Source: Candidatus Eiseniibacteriota bacterium (GTDB taxonomy: Bacteria; Orphanbacterota; Orphanbacteria; Orphanbacterales; Orphanbacteraceae). From it: 64,000 nt of DNA. Made by a program: the position numbers and the translations under genes. Position 1 is the stretch's first letter. Each line of letters starts with the position of its first letter. The notes under the pieces are model-generated. The model searched no databases, was not told where the DNA came from, and worked only from the letters and a program-made list of their open reading frames with translations. Positions 26,364-36,778 of this stretch are shown here, one piece after another. The stretch covers positions 336,268-400,267 of the forward strand of contig JAJCZU010000006.1 of the NCBI GenBank assembly GCA_029262235.1, written 5' to 3'.

Positions 26364-27008
26364 ATGTTCAACGCAAAGAGACTCACGATCGCACTCGCTG
26401 TTCCGGCGCTGCTCGGTCTGGCATTCGTTACGGCCGAATCGGGTGACTACAAGAAGTCGTCGGGAAGCAGCAGTTGCCAGTCGACCACGAAGCAGGCAAG
26501 TGCCAACGGTTCGTGTTCGAGCACGAAGCAGGCCAGCGGCTCCACGTGCTCGTCGACCAAGGCTTCGGTGAAGCAGGCCAGCGCGAACGGAGCCTCGTGC
26601 TCGGGCGCCCAGAAAGCCAGCGCTTCGTGCTCCGGCGCGAATGCCACGGTCAAGCAGGCCAGCGCGGGCGCCGGCTGCTGTGCCGGTGGCGCGAAAGTCT
26701 CCACGGCTTCGGCCTGTGCTTCGGCCTCGAAGTGCGGCGTCAGTCTCGTGAAGGCGGAAGACGGTCTGCGGATTTACGCTCTCGGCGACGAAGCCGGCAC
26801 GAAAGAGTGGATGGAAACGGTGGCGATGGACCTCCGTGAAAACCGTAACCTGAAGGTCGAGATCTTCGAAGCCAAGGGTGGATCGTACATGCTCGTGAAG
26901 AGCACGTCCTCCGGTGCCGCCAGCTACACGCAGCTCGTGCAGGCTGCTGCGGGCGAACAGAAGTGCATGGCCGTATGCGCTACGAACGGCTGCCCTCCGA
27001 AGGCGTAA
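26364..27008 (+). CDS. Secreted Cys/Ser/Lys-rich repeat protein with a C-terminal globular domain
   Basis: A 214-residue protein with a signal peptide (KRLTIALAVPALLGLAFVTA). Residues 25-125 hold five imperfect copies of a K-Q-A-S-A-N-G/A-S-C-S unit (for example TKQASANGSCSSTKQASG and VKQASANGASCSG). Cysteines recur at regular spacing in these repeats. Residues 130-205 look folded (GLRIYALGDEAGTKEWMETV and YTQLVQAAAGEQKCMAVC) and end CATNGCPPKA. The ATG at 26364 was chosen for its AAGGAGAG site. It could be a metal-binding, disulfide-cross-linked or lipid-anchored surface protein. The family is not recognised. Confidence 0.68.
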   Translation: MFNAKRLTIALAVPALLGLAFVTAESGDYKKSSGSSSCQSTTKQASANGSCSSTKQASGSTCSSTKASVKQASANGASCSGAQKASASCSGANATVKQASAGAGCCAGGAKVSTASACASASKCGVSLVKAEDGLRIYALGDEAGTKEWMETVAMDLRENRNLKVEIFEAKGGSYMLVKSTSSGAASYTQLVQAAAGEQKCMAVCATNGCPPKA

Positions 27009-27038
27009 TTCTCTGCCGGAAATTTTGATTCGATTCGA

Positions 27039-27068
27039 GCGGGCCCCATTGCGGGGCCCGCTTTTTTT
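27039..27068 (+). terminator. Rho-independent terminator
   Basis: GCGGGCCCC and GGGGCCCGC form a perfect nine-base stem with a five-base loop, followed by seven T. Confidence 0.92.
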
Positions 27069-27223
27069 ATGTAAGTCGAAACCAGAGAGGAAAGCGAACG
27101 ACGTAAAGCGGAAGAAAACAACCAATCTTGGGAAGGATCGTTAAAGAAACGACCCTGTCGGTCGATGGTTGTACAAAAGGGGCAAACCCGGCCAGCCGTA
27201 GACACGGGAAGGGGACGTATCAC

Positions 27224-29263
<2,040 letters not shown>

Positions 29264-29275
29264 GGGGGAGTCCGC

Positions 29276-30355
29276 GTGCTTCGCATCGACCGGGACCATT
29301 CGCGATTCAAGAAGATCGTCCGCGGGGCGATCAAAGAGAACCTGCGCGAGTACATCAAGAACGGCGAGATGATCGGCCGCCAGGGAGGGCGCTACGTGTC
29401 CATCCCTGTGCCGTCCATCGAACTGCCGCGCTTCAAGTTCGGCCAGCCCGGCTCGGGCGGCGTGGGCCAGGGCGACGGGGAAGAGGGCGAAGGCGTCCAG
29501 GCCGAGGCCGGCGATCAGCCCGGGCAGCACATTCTCGAAGTCGACGTTCCGCTCGACGATCTCGCCGCCATTCTCGGGGAAGAGCTCGGCCTTCCGAATA
29601 TCGAACCACGCGGCAGGATGCAGATCGAAGACGAACACGATCGTTACACGTCGATCAGGCGGACTGGTCCCGAGTCGCTGCGGCATTTCAAACGCACGTA
29701 TACGGCGGCCCTCAAACGCCAGATCGCATCCGGCACTTATAACAAGCGAAACCCCGTCATCATTCCGATTCGCGAGGATCAGCGGTATCGCTCGTGGAAG
29801 ACCATCGAGGAACCCGAGTCGAGCGCGGTCATCATTTACATGATGGACGTGTCCGGTTCCATGGGGGACGAGCAGAAGGAGATGGTGCGGCTCGAGTCGT
29901 TCTGGATCGACACGTGGCTGCGCACGCAGTACCAGAATCTCGAAACGCGTTTCATCGTCCACGACGCCGTGGCGCATCTGGTTGACCGCGAGACGTTCTT
30001 TCATACGCGCGAAAGCGGCGGCACGAAGATCTCGTCCGCGTACGATCTCTGCTGGCGCCTGATCGAACGTGATTTCGCGCCCGAAGAATGGAACATCTAT
30101 CCGTTCCACTTCTCCGACGGCGACAACTGGGGCGGCGGCGACACCGACGTGGCCGTCGGCCTCATGAAAGACCGTCTGCTTCCGGTTTCGAATCAGTTTT
30201 CGTACGGGCAGGTGAAGTCTCTCTACGGCACCGGCCAGTTCATCAAGGATCTGCGCGAGAAGCTTCCCGAAGAGGAGTCTCTCGTGCTTTCCGAAATCAA
30301 TTCCAAGGACGACATCTACGGATCGATCCGTGAATTCCTGGGAGGGGGACGATGA
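29276..30355 (+). CDS. yeaH: YeaH/YhbH-family (DUF444) von Willebrand A-like protein
   Basis: A 359-residue partner of PrkA. The N-terminus ([24 protein letters not shown]) is typical of DUF444. A Gly/Glu-rich linker ([18 protein letters not shown]) precedes the VWA-like domain with the metal-site motif [16 protein letters not shown]. The end [20 protein letters not shown] is conserved in the family. Start GTG follows an AGGGGGAG site, 12 bases after prkA, and the gene overlaps spoVR by ATGA. Confidence 0.94.
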   Translation: MLRIDRDHSRFKKIVRGAIKENLREYIKNGEMIGRQGGRYVSIPVPSIELPRFKFGQPGSGGVGQGDGEEGEGVQAEAGDQPGQHILEVDVPLDDLAAILGEELGLPNIEPRGRMQIEDEHDRYTSIRRTGPESLRHFKRTYTAALKRQIASGTYNKRNPVIIPIREDQRYRSWKTIEEPESSAVIIYMMDVSGSMGDEQKEMVRLESFWIDTWLRTQYQNLETRFIVHDAVAHLVDRETFFHTRESGGTKISSAYDLCWRLIERDFAPEEWNIYPFHFSDGDNWGGGDTDVAVGLMKDRLLPVSNQFSYGQVKSLYGTGQFIKDLREKLPEEESLVLSEINSKDDIYGSIREFLGGGR

Positions 30356-31857
30356 GCCTTCCCGCGCATCTGCAGAAGATCAAGGACGAGGTCGAAGCCG
30401 TGGCGAAGAGCGTGGGACTCGACTTCTTCGAGACGATCTTCGAAATGGTCGACTACGACATGATGAACGAGATCGCGAGTTACGGCGGGTTCCCTTCGCG
30501 CTATCCGCACTGGCGTTTCGGCATGAGCTATGAATCCCTCTCGAAGGGGTATCGATACGGGCTGCAGAAGATCTACGAACTCGTGATCAACAACGATCCC
30601 TGTTATGCGTACCTGATGGACTGCAATCAGACCGTCGACCAGAAGATGGTGATGGCCCATGTCTACGGGCACAGTGACTTCTTCAAGAACAACTATTGGT
30701 TTTCGCAGACGAATCGAAAAATGATAGACCAGCTCGCGAACCACGGAACGCGTGTGCAGCGCTACATGGAAAAGCACGGGCCGGACCGCGTCGAGGAGAT
30801 GATCGACGCCGCGCTTTCGATCGAAGATCTGATCGATCCGTATTCCGTGTTCTCGCCGAAGGGTGCCGATTCCATCGCGGACGACGAAGGGCGCATCGGT
30901 AAGATTCAGTCAAAAGAATACATGGACTCGTTCATCAATCCGCCGGAGTTCATGCAGGCACAGAAAGAGCGCCTGCTCGAGGAGCAGAAGAAGAAGGAGA
31001 CGCAGTTCCCGCAGGAACCTCTGCGCGACGTGCTTCTCTTCCTGATGAACTACGCGCCGCTTCGCGACTGGGAGCGCGATGTCCTCTCGATGATTCGCGA
31101 GGAGAGCTACTACTTCGCGCCGCAGGCGCAGACGAAGATCATGAACGAGGGGTGGGCCACGTTCTGGCACTCGAAGATCATGACCGAGTACTGCCTGAAG
31201 GACGCGGAAATTATCGACTATGCCGACCATCATTCGGGCACGGTTGCGACGCAGCCGGGCCAGCTGAACCCGTACAAGATGGGTCTTGATCTCTTTCGGG
31301 ATATCGAGTATCGCTGGGACACGGGACGCTTCGGCGAGGAGTATGAGGCGTGCGACGATCTGACGGCGAAGCGAGAATGGAATCGCAATCTCGGCCAGGG
31401 TCTCGAGAAGATCTTCGAGGTGCGCAAGATCCATAACGACGTCACGTTCATCGACACGTTCCTGACCGAGGAGTTCTGCCGGGAGCACAAGCTGTTCGTA
31501 TTCGCGTACAACGAAAAGAAGGGCCGGCAGGAAGTGGCCTCGCGCGAATTCGGAAAAGTGAAACAGCAGCTCCTGTTTCAGCTGACCAACACGGGGCGTC
31601 CTTTCATTTTCGTGGAAGACGCCAACTTCGGAAACCGCGGGGAATTACTTCTCGCACACCGTCACGAAGGATTGGACCTGGACGATGGGATGGCCAAAAA
31701 GACACTTATCAATATTCAGCGATTCTGGCGCCGTCCTGTTCGACTCCGGTCGATCCGTGACGGGAAAGAAATCCTCTACTCTTTCGACGGCACCGAGATG
31801 GCGGAGGAAGAAACCGATCACAAGCCGCAGCCCGAAATTTTCGAAGAGCTGTCCTGA
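30352..31857 (+). CDS. spoVR: SpoVR/YcgB-family protein
   Basis: A 501-residue protein of the SpoVR family. Conserved blocks are [54 protein letters not shown], and the His-rich region [13 protein letters not shown] and YADHHSGTV. The family works with PrkA and YeaH in many non-sporulating bacteria, so the name does not imply spores. It is translationally coupled to yeaH. Its biochemical role is still undefined. Confidence 0.94.
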   Translation: MSLPAHLQKIKDEVEAVAKSVGLDFFETIFEMVDYDMMNEIASYGGFPSRYPHWRFGMSYESLSKGYRYGLQKIYELVINNDPCYAYLMDCNQTVDQKMVMAHVYGHSDFFKNNYWFSQTNRKMIDQLANHGTRVQRYMEKHGPDRVEEMIDAALSIEDLIDPYSVFSPKGADSIADDEGRIGKIQSKEYMDSFINPPEFMQAQKERLLEEQKKKETQFPQEPLRDVLLFLMNYAPLRDWERDVLSMIREESYYFAPQAQTKIMNEGWATFWHSKIMTEYCLKDAEIIDYADHHSGTVATQPGQLNPYKMGLDLFRDIEYRWDTGRFGEEYEACDDLTAKREWNRNLGQGLEKIFEVRKIHNDVTFIDTFLTEEFCREHKLFVFAYNEKKGRQEVASREFGKVKQQLLFQLTNTGRPFIFVEDANFGNRGELLLAHRHEGLDLDDGMAKKTLINIQRFWRRPVRLRSIRDGKEILYSFDGTEMAEEETDHKPQPEIFEELS

Positions 31858-31876
31858 TCGCGATCGGTCCTGAGCC

Positions 31877-32806
31877 ATGATCACAATCGCTGTTACCGAC
31901 GCCTTTCCACCTTTTCTGTACGACGCGATGCGCGACGCCGGATGGAATCCCGTTGACGGAACGTCCTGGTCCGCGGATGAGCTGCCCGATCGTCTGAACG
32001 AGTCGAAAGCACGCGCCATTCTCGTACGCTCGCGCACGAAAGTGACGCGCGCCCTGATGGAGTCCGCGCCCGGCCTGCGCATCGTGGCGCGCGGCGGGGT
32101 CGGACTCGACAACGTCGATCAGGAGGCCGCGCGCGAAAGAGGAATCGCCGTATTGAACACGCCCGGGGCAAGCGCCGGCGCCGTTGCGGAACTCGTGATC
32201 CTGTTCCTGCTCGCGATTGCGCGAAAACTGCCCGCTGCGGATACCGGAATGAAATCGGGGCGGTGGGAGAAGAAGTCTCTGCGCGGCATAGAAATCGCGG
32301 GCCGTACGCTCGGCATCGCGGGCTTCGGCAACATCGGACGCGTGGTGGCAGACCGCGCTCTCGGCATGGGGATGAAAGTAATCTGGTTCGACCCGGCCCC
32401 GATCGACCCGGGCGCGCTCAGTGCGGTGACCCGTGAAGTGAGCTGGGATGAACTGCTGAAGGAGAGTGACTTCATCACTCTTCATATCCCTCTGCTCGAC
32501 GCCACGCGGCACCTCATGAACGCGGAAGCTTTCGCGAAGATGAAGCCGGGTGCGGGCCTCGTGCATTGCGCGCGCGGCGGGGTCGTGGACGAGGCGGCGC
32601 TCGTCGATGCGCTTCGATCCGGTCGGCTGTCCGGTGCCGGGCTCGACGTGTTCGAAACCGAACCACCGGGAGAATCGCCGCTCTGGGATTGCCCGGGGGT
32701 CGTCGCCACGCCGCACATCGGTGCCGGCACCGAAGAGGCGCAGCGTCGGGTTTCTCTCGAAATTGTGGACCGAATCGTGCATACATGGAATGAAATCGGC
32801 GATTGA
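31877..32806 (+). CDS. D-2-hydroxyacid dehydrogenase, 3-phosphoglycerate dehydrogenase-like
   Basis: A 309-residue NAD-dependent dehydrogenase without a C-terminal ACT domain. The catalytic Arg lies in LRIVARGGVGLDNVD, the NAD loop is LGIAGFGNIGRVVAD, the Glu is in GLDVFETEPP, and the catalytic His is in VATPHIGAGTEEAQRR. The first step of serine synthesis is the likely role, but glyoxylate or other hydroxyacid reductase activity is possible. It starts 19 bases after spoVR and could be a fourth gene of that operon. Confidence 0.88.
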   Translation: MITIAVTDAFPPFLYDAMRDAGWNPVDGTSWSADELPDRLNESKARAILVRSRTKVTRALMESAPGLRIVARGGVGLDNVDQEAARERGIAVLNTPGASAGAVAELVILFLLAIARKLPAADTGMKSGRWEKKSLRGIEIAGRTLGIAGFGNIGRVVADRALGMGMKVIWFDPAPIDPGALSAVTREVSWDELLKESDFITLHIPLLDATRHLMNAEAFAKMKPGAGLVHCARGGVVDEAALVDALRSGRLSGAGLDVFETEPPGESPLWDCPGVVATPHIGAGTEEAQRRVSLEIVDRIVHTWNEIGD

Positions 32807-32833
32807 GCCCGGGAAACTGAAGGGAGGGGTATG

Positions 32834-33211
32834 ATGTCGAAATCGGATGAAAGAAGGAAGCACCGCCGCGTAGACGCGGATTTTGCCGTGAAGCTCGGCG
32901 GAAAAAGTGCAATCACGAGCCCGCTGACGGGACTGAATATCAGCATGGGCGGGGTCTACTGTTCCGTCGCGAACTTCGTGCCTCTCATGACGAAGCTCGA
33001 AACGACTCTGATGCTCCCGCAGGGAGATGGCCAGGAAAGTAAGCTGGAGGCCGAGATGATCGTGGTCTGGTCGGATCCGGAAGTCGAGATCCCCGGCTGT
33101 GAGTCGTACGAGATCGGCTGTGCGTTCCTGCCACTTCCGGAAAAGAAGAAGCAGATGCTGACTCGCTATATCGAGCAGGTCGGCTCCGTATCGACGGACC
33201 TGCCTTCCTGA
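32834..33211 (+). CDS. PilZ-domain c-di-GMP-binding protein
   Basis: A 125-residue single-domain PilZ protein. The c-di-GMP motifs are RRKHRRVDADF (R-x3-R) and LNISMGGVYCSV (N-x-S-x-x-G-G). It probably links c-di-GMP to motility. A GGGAGG lies six bases before ATG 32834; the ATG at 32831 is too close to it. The gene heads the motility-regulation island and is closed by a terminator. Confidence 0.88.
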   Translation: MSKSDERRKHRRVDADFAVKLGGKSAITSPLTGLNISMGGVYCSVANFVPLMTKLETTLMLPQGDGQESKLEAEMIVVWSDPEVEIPGCESYEIGCAFLPLPEKKKQMLTRYIEQVGSVSTDLPS

Positions 33212-33246
33212 CACATTGACGGCTCTGCCATTATTCTGCTCGTCTG

Positions 33247-33281
33247 GCCTGCCATTTCGGCTGTGAAATGGCAGGCGTTTT
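33247..33281 (+). terminator. Rho-independent terminator after the PilZ gene
   Basis: GCCTGCCATTTC and GAAATGGCAGGC form a perfect 12-base stem with a six-base loop, followed by GTTTTG. Confidence 0.85.
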
Positions 33282-33368
33282 GATTGCCCTTCCATGGCTC
33301 ATTCTGCGCGATCTCGCTAACCGGTTGAATTTTAAACTCTTCCTTTGAATCCTCTGTGATCATGATTC

Positions 33369-33384
33369 TGGCACGAGACTTGAT
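33369..33384 (+). promoter_or_regulatory. Candidate sigma-54 promoter before the RpoD-like gene
   Basis: TGGCACGAGACTTGAT has the GG and the -12 G at the required ten-base spacing. The -12 GC is GA, so it is one base from consensus. It lies 74 bases before the ATG. Confidence 0.5.
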
Positions 33385-33457
33385 CTATACATAGGCCGTG
33401 GCAATCAAAAGCCCCGCGGGTCCTATTTCGAGCGGGACCCGGAAAAGAGGAAAGATC

Positions 33458-34327
33458 ATGGAAGCAATGAGTGCAAAAAGAAGATTCGAAACGGACGACG
33501 AACGGTCGCTTCAGAATTATTTCCGCGAGATCGCCCAGGTGGCGCTCCTTACGCGTGAAGAAGAAGTCGAGATTTCACGCCGCATGCGTGAGGGGGACGA
33601 AGAGGCGCGGGATCATCTGGTTCGCGCCAACCTCCGGTTCGTGGTGTCCGTAGCCAAACGATATCGCAGTCACGGGCTCGCGCTGGCGGACCTCATTCAC
33701 GAGGGAAACCTGGGTCTGATCGAGGCGGCACGCCGTTTCGACGAAACTCGCGGGAACCGTTTCATATCCTATGCGATCTGGTGGATTCGCCAGTCGATCC
33801 TGAAAGCGATCGCCGACAAGGCGCGGCTGATCAGGCTCCCCGTCAGCAGGGCGAGCACCGTCCAGAAGATTCTGCGCGAGACCGAGCGTCTGCGTCAGGT
33901 TTTCAGCCGCGAGCCCACCTCGGGCGAGGTGGCGGACGCTGTCGCGCTTTCGGAATCGCAGATCAAAGAGACGATGGACCTGTCCTCGATCTCGCGGTCG
34001 ATCGACGATCCGGAAGGGCCGGCTGACGGCGACAACAGCCTTCGAGACTATCTCGAAGACACGATGACGCCGCGGCCCGACGAGAACCTCGTCGAAGACC
34101 GCATGCAGACCGACGTGCACGACGCCATCGGGAAGCTGACCGACCGCGAAGGAGACATTCTCCGTTCGTACTTCGGATTCGGCGACCGGGACTCGGAAAC
34201 CCTGGAACAGATCGGGAAACGCCTGAAACTGTCCCGTGAAAGAGTCCGTCAGATCAAGGAACAGGCCATGAAGCGCCTGCGCCAGTCCCAGGAAGGGCCG
34301 GCTCTGCGGAGCTACCTGACCAACTGA
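33458..34327 (+). CDS. RpoD-like sigma-70 family RNA polymerase sigma factor
   Basis: A 289-residue sigma factor with regions 1.2 to 4 and no large region 1.1, like primary sigma factors of Bacteroidetes and group 2 factors elsewhere. Region 1.2 starts at SLQNYFREIAQVALLT; region 2 has RANLRFVVSVAKRYRSHGL, DLIHEGNLGLIEAARRFDE and FISYAIWWIRQSILKA; region 4.2 is ETLEQIGKRLKLSRERVRQI. A site resembling a sigma-54 promoter precedes it, in line with a motility- or starvation-linked group 2 role, but it may be the housekeeping factor. A terminator follows. Confidence 0.92.
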   Translation: MEAMSAKRRFETDDERSLQNYFREIAQVALLTREEEVEISRRMREGDEEARDHLVRANLRFVVSVAKRYRSHGLALADLIHEGNLGLIEAARRFDETRGNRFISYAIWWIRQSILKAIADKARLIRLPVSRASTVQKILRETERLRQVFSREPTSGEVADAVALSESQIKETMDLSSISRSIDDPEGPADGDNSLRDYLEDTMTPRPDENLVEDRMQTDVHDAIGKLTDREGDILRSYFGFGDRDSETLEQIGKRLKLSRERVRQIKEQAMKRLRQSQEGPALRSYLTN

Positions 34328-34365
34328 CCGGATGGTCATCCCGGCGCCTGCCGGTTTACATAGAG

Positions 34366-34399
34366 GAAGCGGGAGGTCCGAAAGGGCTTCCCGCTTTTT
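34366..34399 (+). terminator. Rho-independent terminator after the sigma-factor gene
   Basis: AAGCGGGA and TCCCGCTT form an eight-base stem, with a TTTTTG run overlapping the end. Confidence 0.75.
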
Positions 34400-34553
34400 G
34401 CATGTGGACCGAAATTGACCGCCCGTTCGGCGAGAAACTGATCGGCCGGCTGTTTCCCGTCCACCCCGGATCCCCGCCGGGAACTGCGTTTTCCCCTTCG
34501 TAACTCTATCGATAGCTGCGTCTTACGTCCGAATCGCACCCGTGCCGCGGGCC

Positions 34554-34569
34554 GGGCACGCCTCCTGCA
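34554..34569 (+). promoter_or_regulatory. Candidate sigma-54 promoter of fliW-csrA
   Basis: GGGCACGCCTCCTGCA keeps GG and GC at ten-base spacing, with GCACG and TGCA matching consensus. The start of transcription would lie just before the AAGGAGG of fliW. Confidence 0.6.
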
Positions 34570-34597
34570 ATGCACTCCGGGCATCAAGGAGGTGCTC

Positions 34598-35038
34598 ATG
34601 TCATCCAGACGGCACGCAAAGGCGGGCGACAACGAAATCTGGTTCCCGCACGGCCTGGTCGGGCTGCCGGGGTTGACCCAGTTTTCGCTGCATCGCGTCG
34701 AGATCGACGGACCGTTCTCGATTCTGCAGAGCGAAGAGAGGGACGCGATGCGGTTTCCGCTGATCGATCCGCTTCTCATTCGTCCCGACTACGAAGTCAT
34801 CCTGTCGCCGGAAGAGCTGTGCGAACTCGGTATCGCCGAGCGCCGCGACCTCGCGGTTTACGCCATGCTTCACGTTCCGTCCGACGCCTCGGGCATCACC
34901 GTGAATCTGCGCGCACCGATTCTGATTTCTTCCACGAAACGAATCGGCATGCAGATCATTCCGAAAGCGAATTCCTTATCCGTTTCCGCTTCGCTCGCGC
35001 AGGAGCTGCGAAGGGAAGAAGCCGAGGTGCTCCTTTGA
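34598..35038 (+). CDS. fliW: Flagellar assembly factor FliW
   Basis: FliW binds flagellin and, when free, CsrA, and so ties flagellin translation to export. The 146-residue length is normal. The signature FPHGLVGLPGLTQFSLHRVE is at the N-terminus, and VNLRAPILISSTKRIGMQIIP is the conserved C-terminal block. AAGGAGG lies five bases before ATG 34598; the upstream in-frame GTG at 34592 overlaps it. The stop overlaps the TTG of csrA (TTGA), the usual coupling of these partners. Confidence 0.93.
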   Translation: MSSRRHAKAGDNEIWFPHGLVGLPGLTQFSLHRVEIDGPFSILQSEERDAMRFPLIDPLLIRPDYEVILSPEELCELGIAERRDLAVYAMLHVPSDASGITVNLRAPILISSTKRIGMQIIPKANSLSVSASLAQELRREEAEVLL

Positions 35039-35280
35039 ACACGACGAAGACAGTGGTCATCACGCGACGCCAGGGCCAGAGCATTCTGGTCGGAAACAAT
35101 GTCGAAGTCATGATCGAAGGGATCGAAGGCGACACGATTACGCTGCGCTGCTACTCGCCGTCGGGCATGGCGATCGCCGAGCGCGAAGTCGTCGAGCAGA
35201 TCGCGACGGCGAATCGCAAGTCGGCGCTTTCGCGCGTCCCCACGATGGAAGATCTATGCACGCTTCTGGGAGGTGAGTAA
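35035..35280 (+). CDS. csrA: Carbon storage regulator CsrA
   Basis: An 81-residue RNA-binding translational regulator that masks ribosome sites of flagellin and other mRNAs. VVITRRQGQSILVGNNVEVMI matches the CsrA N-terminal strand pair, GIEGDTITLRCYSP the middle, and AEREVVEQI the C-terminal RNA-contacting segment with its conserved Arg. It is more divergent than usual (GMAIAERE instead of the common VHREE) and has a 20-residue tail. Start TTG couples it to fliW. Confidence 0.88.
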   Translation: MNTTKTVVITRRQGQSILVGNNVEVMIEGIEGDTITLRCYSPSGMAIAEREVVEQIATANRKSALSRVPTMEDLCTLLGGE

Positions 35281-35735
35281 TGTCGAACCGGACAACGGGC
35301 GAACGCCTGCTCGCATCGTATCGCAAAACGGAAACGCTCCTGCGCAGTGCGCTCGAAGAGAAACCGGACTGTCCCGATCTGATGGCCCAGCTCGGCAAGG
35401 CGATCGCGCTGCAGGGGCGGATCGAAGACGCGCTCGAGTGTTATCTCGCGAGTCTCGAAATCGATCCCGCGCAGCCGGGGCTGCTGATCAGGACGGGCGA
35501 TCTGTATGCGGGTGAAGGGTGCTTCGAAGAAGCGATCCGTTTTTATGAGCATTACCAGCAGCTCTGCCCGGAACGCGCGCGCGGATACCGCAAGATGGGC
35601 GACTCGCTCCTCGTGCAGGAATACATCTGGTCCGCCGCGGATGCGTATTCGCTGGCGCTCGATCGAGAGCCCAACAACCCCGAACTTCGCGATCGTCTCG
35701 ACAAGACAGTCGAACTTTGCCTGATGGACTTCTAA
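35280..35735 (+). CDS. Tetratricopeptide-repeat protein
   Basis: A 151-residue protein of at least three TPR units, for example PDLMAQLGKAIALQGRIEDALECYL, then PGLLIRTGDLYAGEGCFEEAIRFYE and KMGDSLLVQEYIWSAADAYSLAL. No signal peptide. The start overlaps the csrA stop (TAATG), so it is part of the fliW operon. TPR proteins of this size serve as adaptors or export chaperones; the partner is unknown. Confidence 0.82.
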   Translation: MSNRTTGERLLASYRKTETLLRSALEEKPDCPDLMAQLGKAIALQGRIEDALECYLASLEIDPAQPGLLIRTGDLYAGEGCFEEAIRFYEHYQQLCPERARGYRKMGDSLLVQEYIWSAADAYSLALDREPNNPELRDRLDKTVELCLMDF

Positions 35736-35851
35736 GCACGGTTCCATCGTTCAATATCTGCGCTCAAGGGCCTCTGATTCCTCGTCGATGAAGCCGCTAG
35801 AACGAGGGGTAACGGTCTTCTCGCATCAAGCGTGAGAGCAGCAGGTAGAAC

Positions 35852-36037
35852 ATGGGAGACCAGAAAAAGAAATCGACCGGCAGGAAGCCGCCGAAACCGG
35901 CCCCGGTCGACGAACGCGCATCGTGGAAGATCCTTCGCGTCAAGCGCCGCATCAAGGCGGGTTACTATGATCGCCCCGAGGTGCGTGAGGATATTCTCGA
36001 CCTTCTGCTCGAAGCGTTCATGAACGGAAAACGATAG
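35852..36037 (+). CDS. Putative FlgM-like anti-sigma-28 factor
   Basis: A 61-residue basic protein. The first 25 residues are Lys/Pro-rich and probably disordered (KKKSTGRKPPKPAPVDE). The second half WKILRVKRRIKAGYYDRP and VREDILDLLLEAF resembles the sigma-binding C-terminus of FlgM, where I-x-x-G-x-Y is followed by a leucine-rich helix. Its place in the island with fliA 2.4 kb downstream supports an anti-sigma-28 role. The short length and lack of other motifs make the call tentative. The ribosome site is weak. Confidence 0.6.
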   Translation: MGDQKKKSTGRKPPKPAPVDERASWKILRVKRRIKAGYYDRPEVREDILDLLLEAFMNGKR

Positions 36038-36047
36038 ACGTTCTTCA

Positions 36048-36076
36048 TTGACCCTCCGATCTGCTCCCCGTAGAAT
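36048..36076 (+). promoter_or_regulatory. Sigma-70-like promoter of the YcgR-like gene
   Basis: TTGACC and TAGAAT with a 17-base spacer, 35 bases before the ATG at 36111. Confidence 0.6.
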
Positions 36077-36110
36077 CCGCGCGTAGTCATTGTGGCGGGG
36101 AGGCGAGTGG

Positions 36111-36764
36111 ATGGTGGATCCTTTTCAGACTGTTCCTTATCTTGACATCACGATCGGGAAGAGGGTCAACAGCAAGGTTTATCGTGCGGAGATCGAACGT
36201 TGCGATGCGCGCAACCTGATCCTTCACGTTCCCGGTTTCGACCCCCTGCATTTCGTCGATCTTCTGAAGGGCACGCCGGTCTGCCTGCGCGTTCCCGTGA
36301 ACGGTTCGTTTTCCTTCGCTCGATCCAAACTCGCGAAACACTTCAAGAACAGTTCTCCGTATGTAGTTGTAAGGCGCCCCGATGATCTGGTACCAATAGT
36401 CCGGAGCGGCTACCTGCTCGCTTTGCAGCGAGCCGAGGTCAGCTATGAGCCGATCGTGCCCGCGATCGTGAAGGGGGGCGTCAGGCCGGACGCCGACAGC
36501 CGGGGATATTTGACTCTGTGCGGCCTCCCCGAGCCATTCGATCTCGAGACGTCACTTCGCGTTTCGTGGCAGGACGGGAAAAACCGCGCGATGTCGATCA
36601 TCGTTTGCGTCGCGGCAATCGGACGTGATCCGGAAGATGAAGAGTGTTACGCCGCAAGTGTTCGTATCGACGACCTGAGCGAGGAGCAGAAGGACGGCTT
36701 GCTCCGGCTTCTGCTGGCGCCCGCGCCGCAGGCGGACGAGGATCGTGACGAGGACGAGGCCTAG
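36111..36764 (+). CDS. YcgR/PilZN-like flagellar brake family protein
   Basis: A 217-residue protein. Residues 8-100 resemble the YcgR N-terminal domain: LDITIGKRVNSKVYRAEIERC and LLKGTPVCLRVPVNGSFSF, ending at the VVRRPDDLVPIVRSGYLLAL joint, where true PilZ proteins have Q-R-R-x-x-x-R. Here the arginines are largely missing, so c-di-GMP binding is uncertain. The C-terminal half has a beta-barrel-like pattern and a Glu/Asp-rich tail. ATG 36111 has GGGAGG seven bases upstream. It is followed by the NtrC-type regulator gene after 14 bases. Confidence 0.66.
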   Translation: MVDPFQTVPYLDITIGKRVNSKVYRAEIERCDARNLILHVPGFDPLHFVDLLKGTPVCLRVPVNGSFSFARSKLAKHFKNSSPYVVVRRPDDLVPIVRSGYLLALQRAEVSYEPIVPAIVKGGVRPDADSRGYLTLCGLPEPFDLETSLRVSWQDGKNRAMSIIVCVAAIGRDPEDEECYAASVRIDDLSEEQKDGLLRLLLAPAPQADEDRDEDEA

Positions 36765-36778
36765 ACCAGGAGGTAGGG

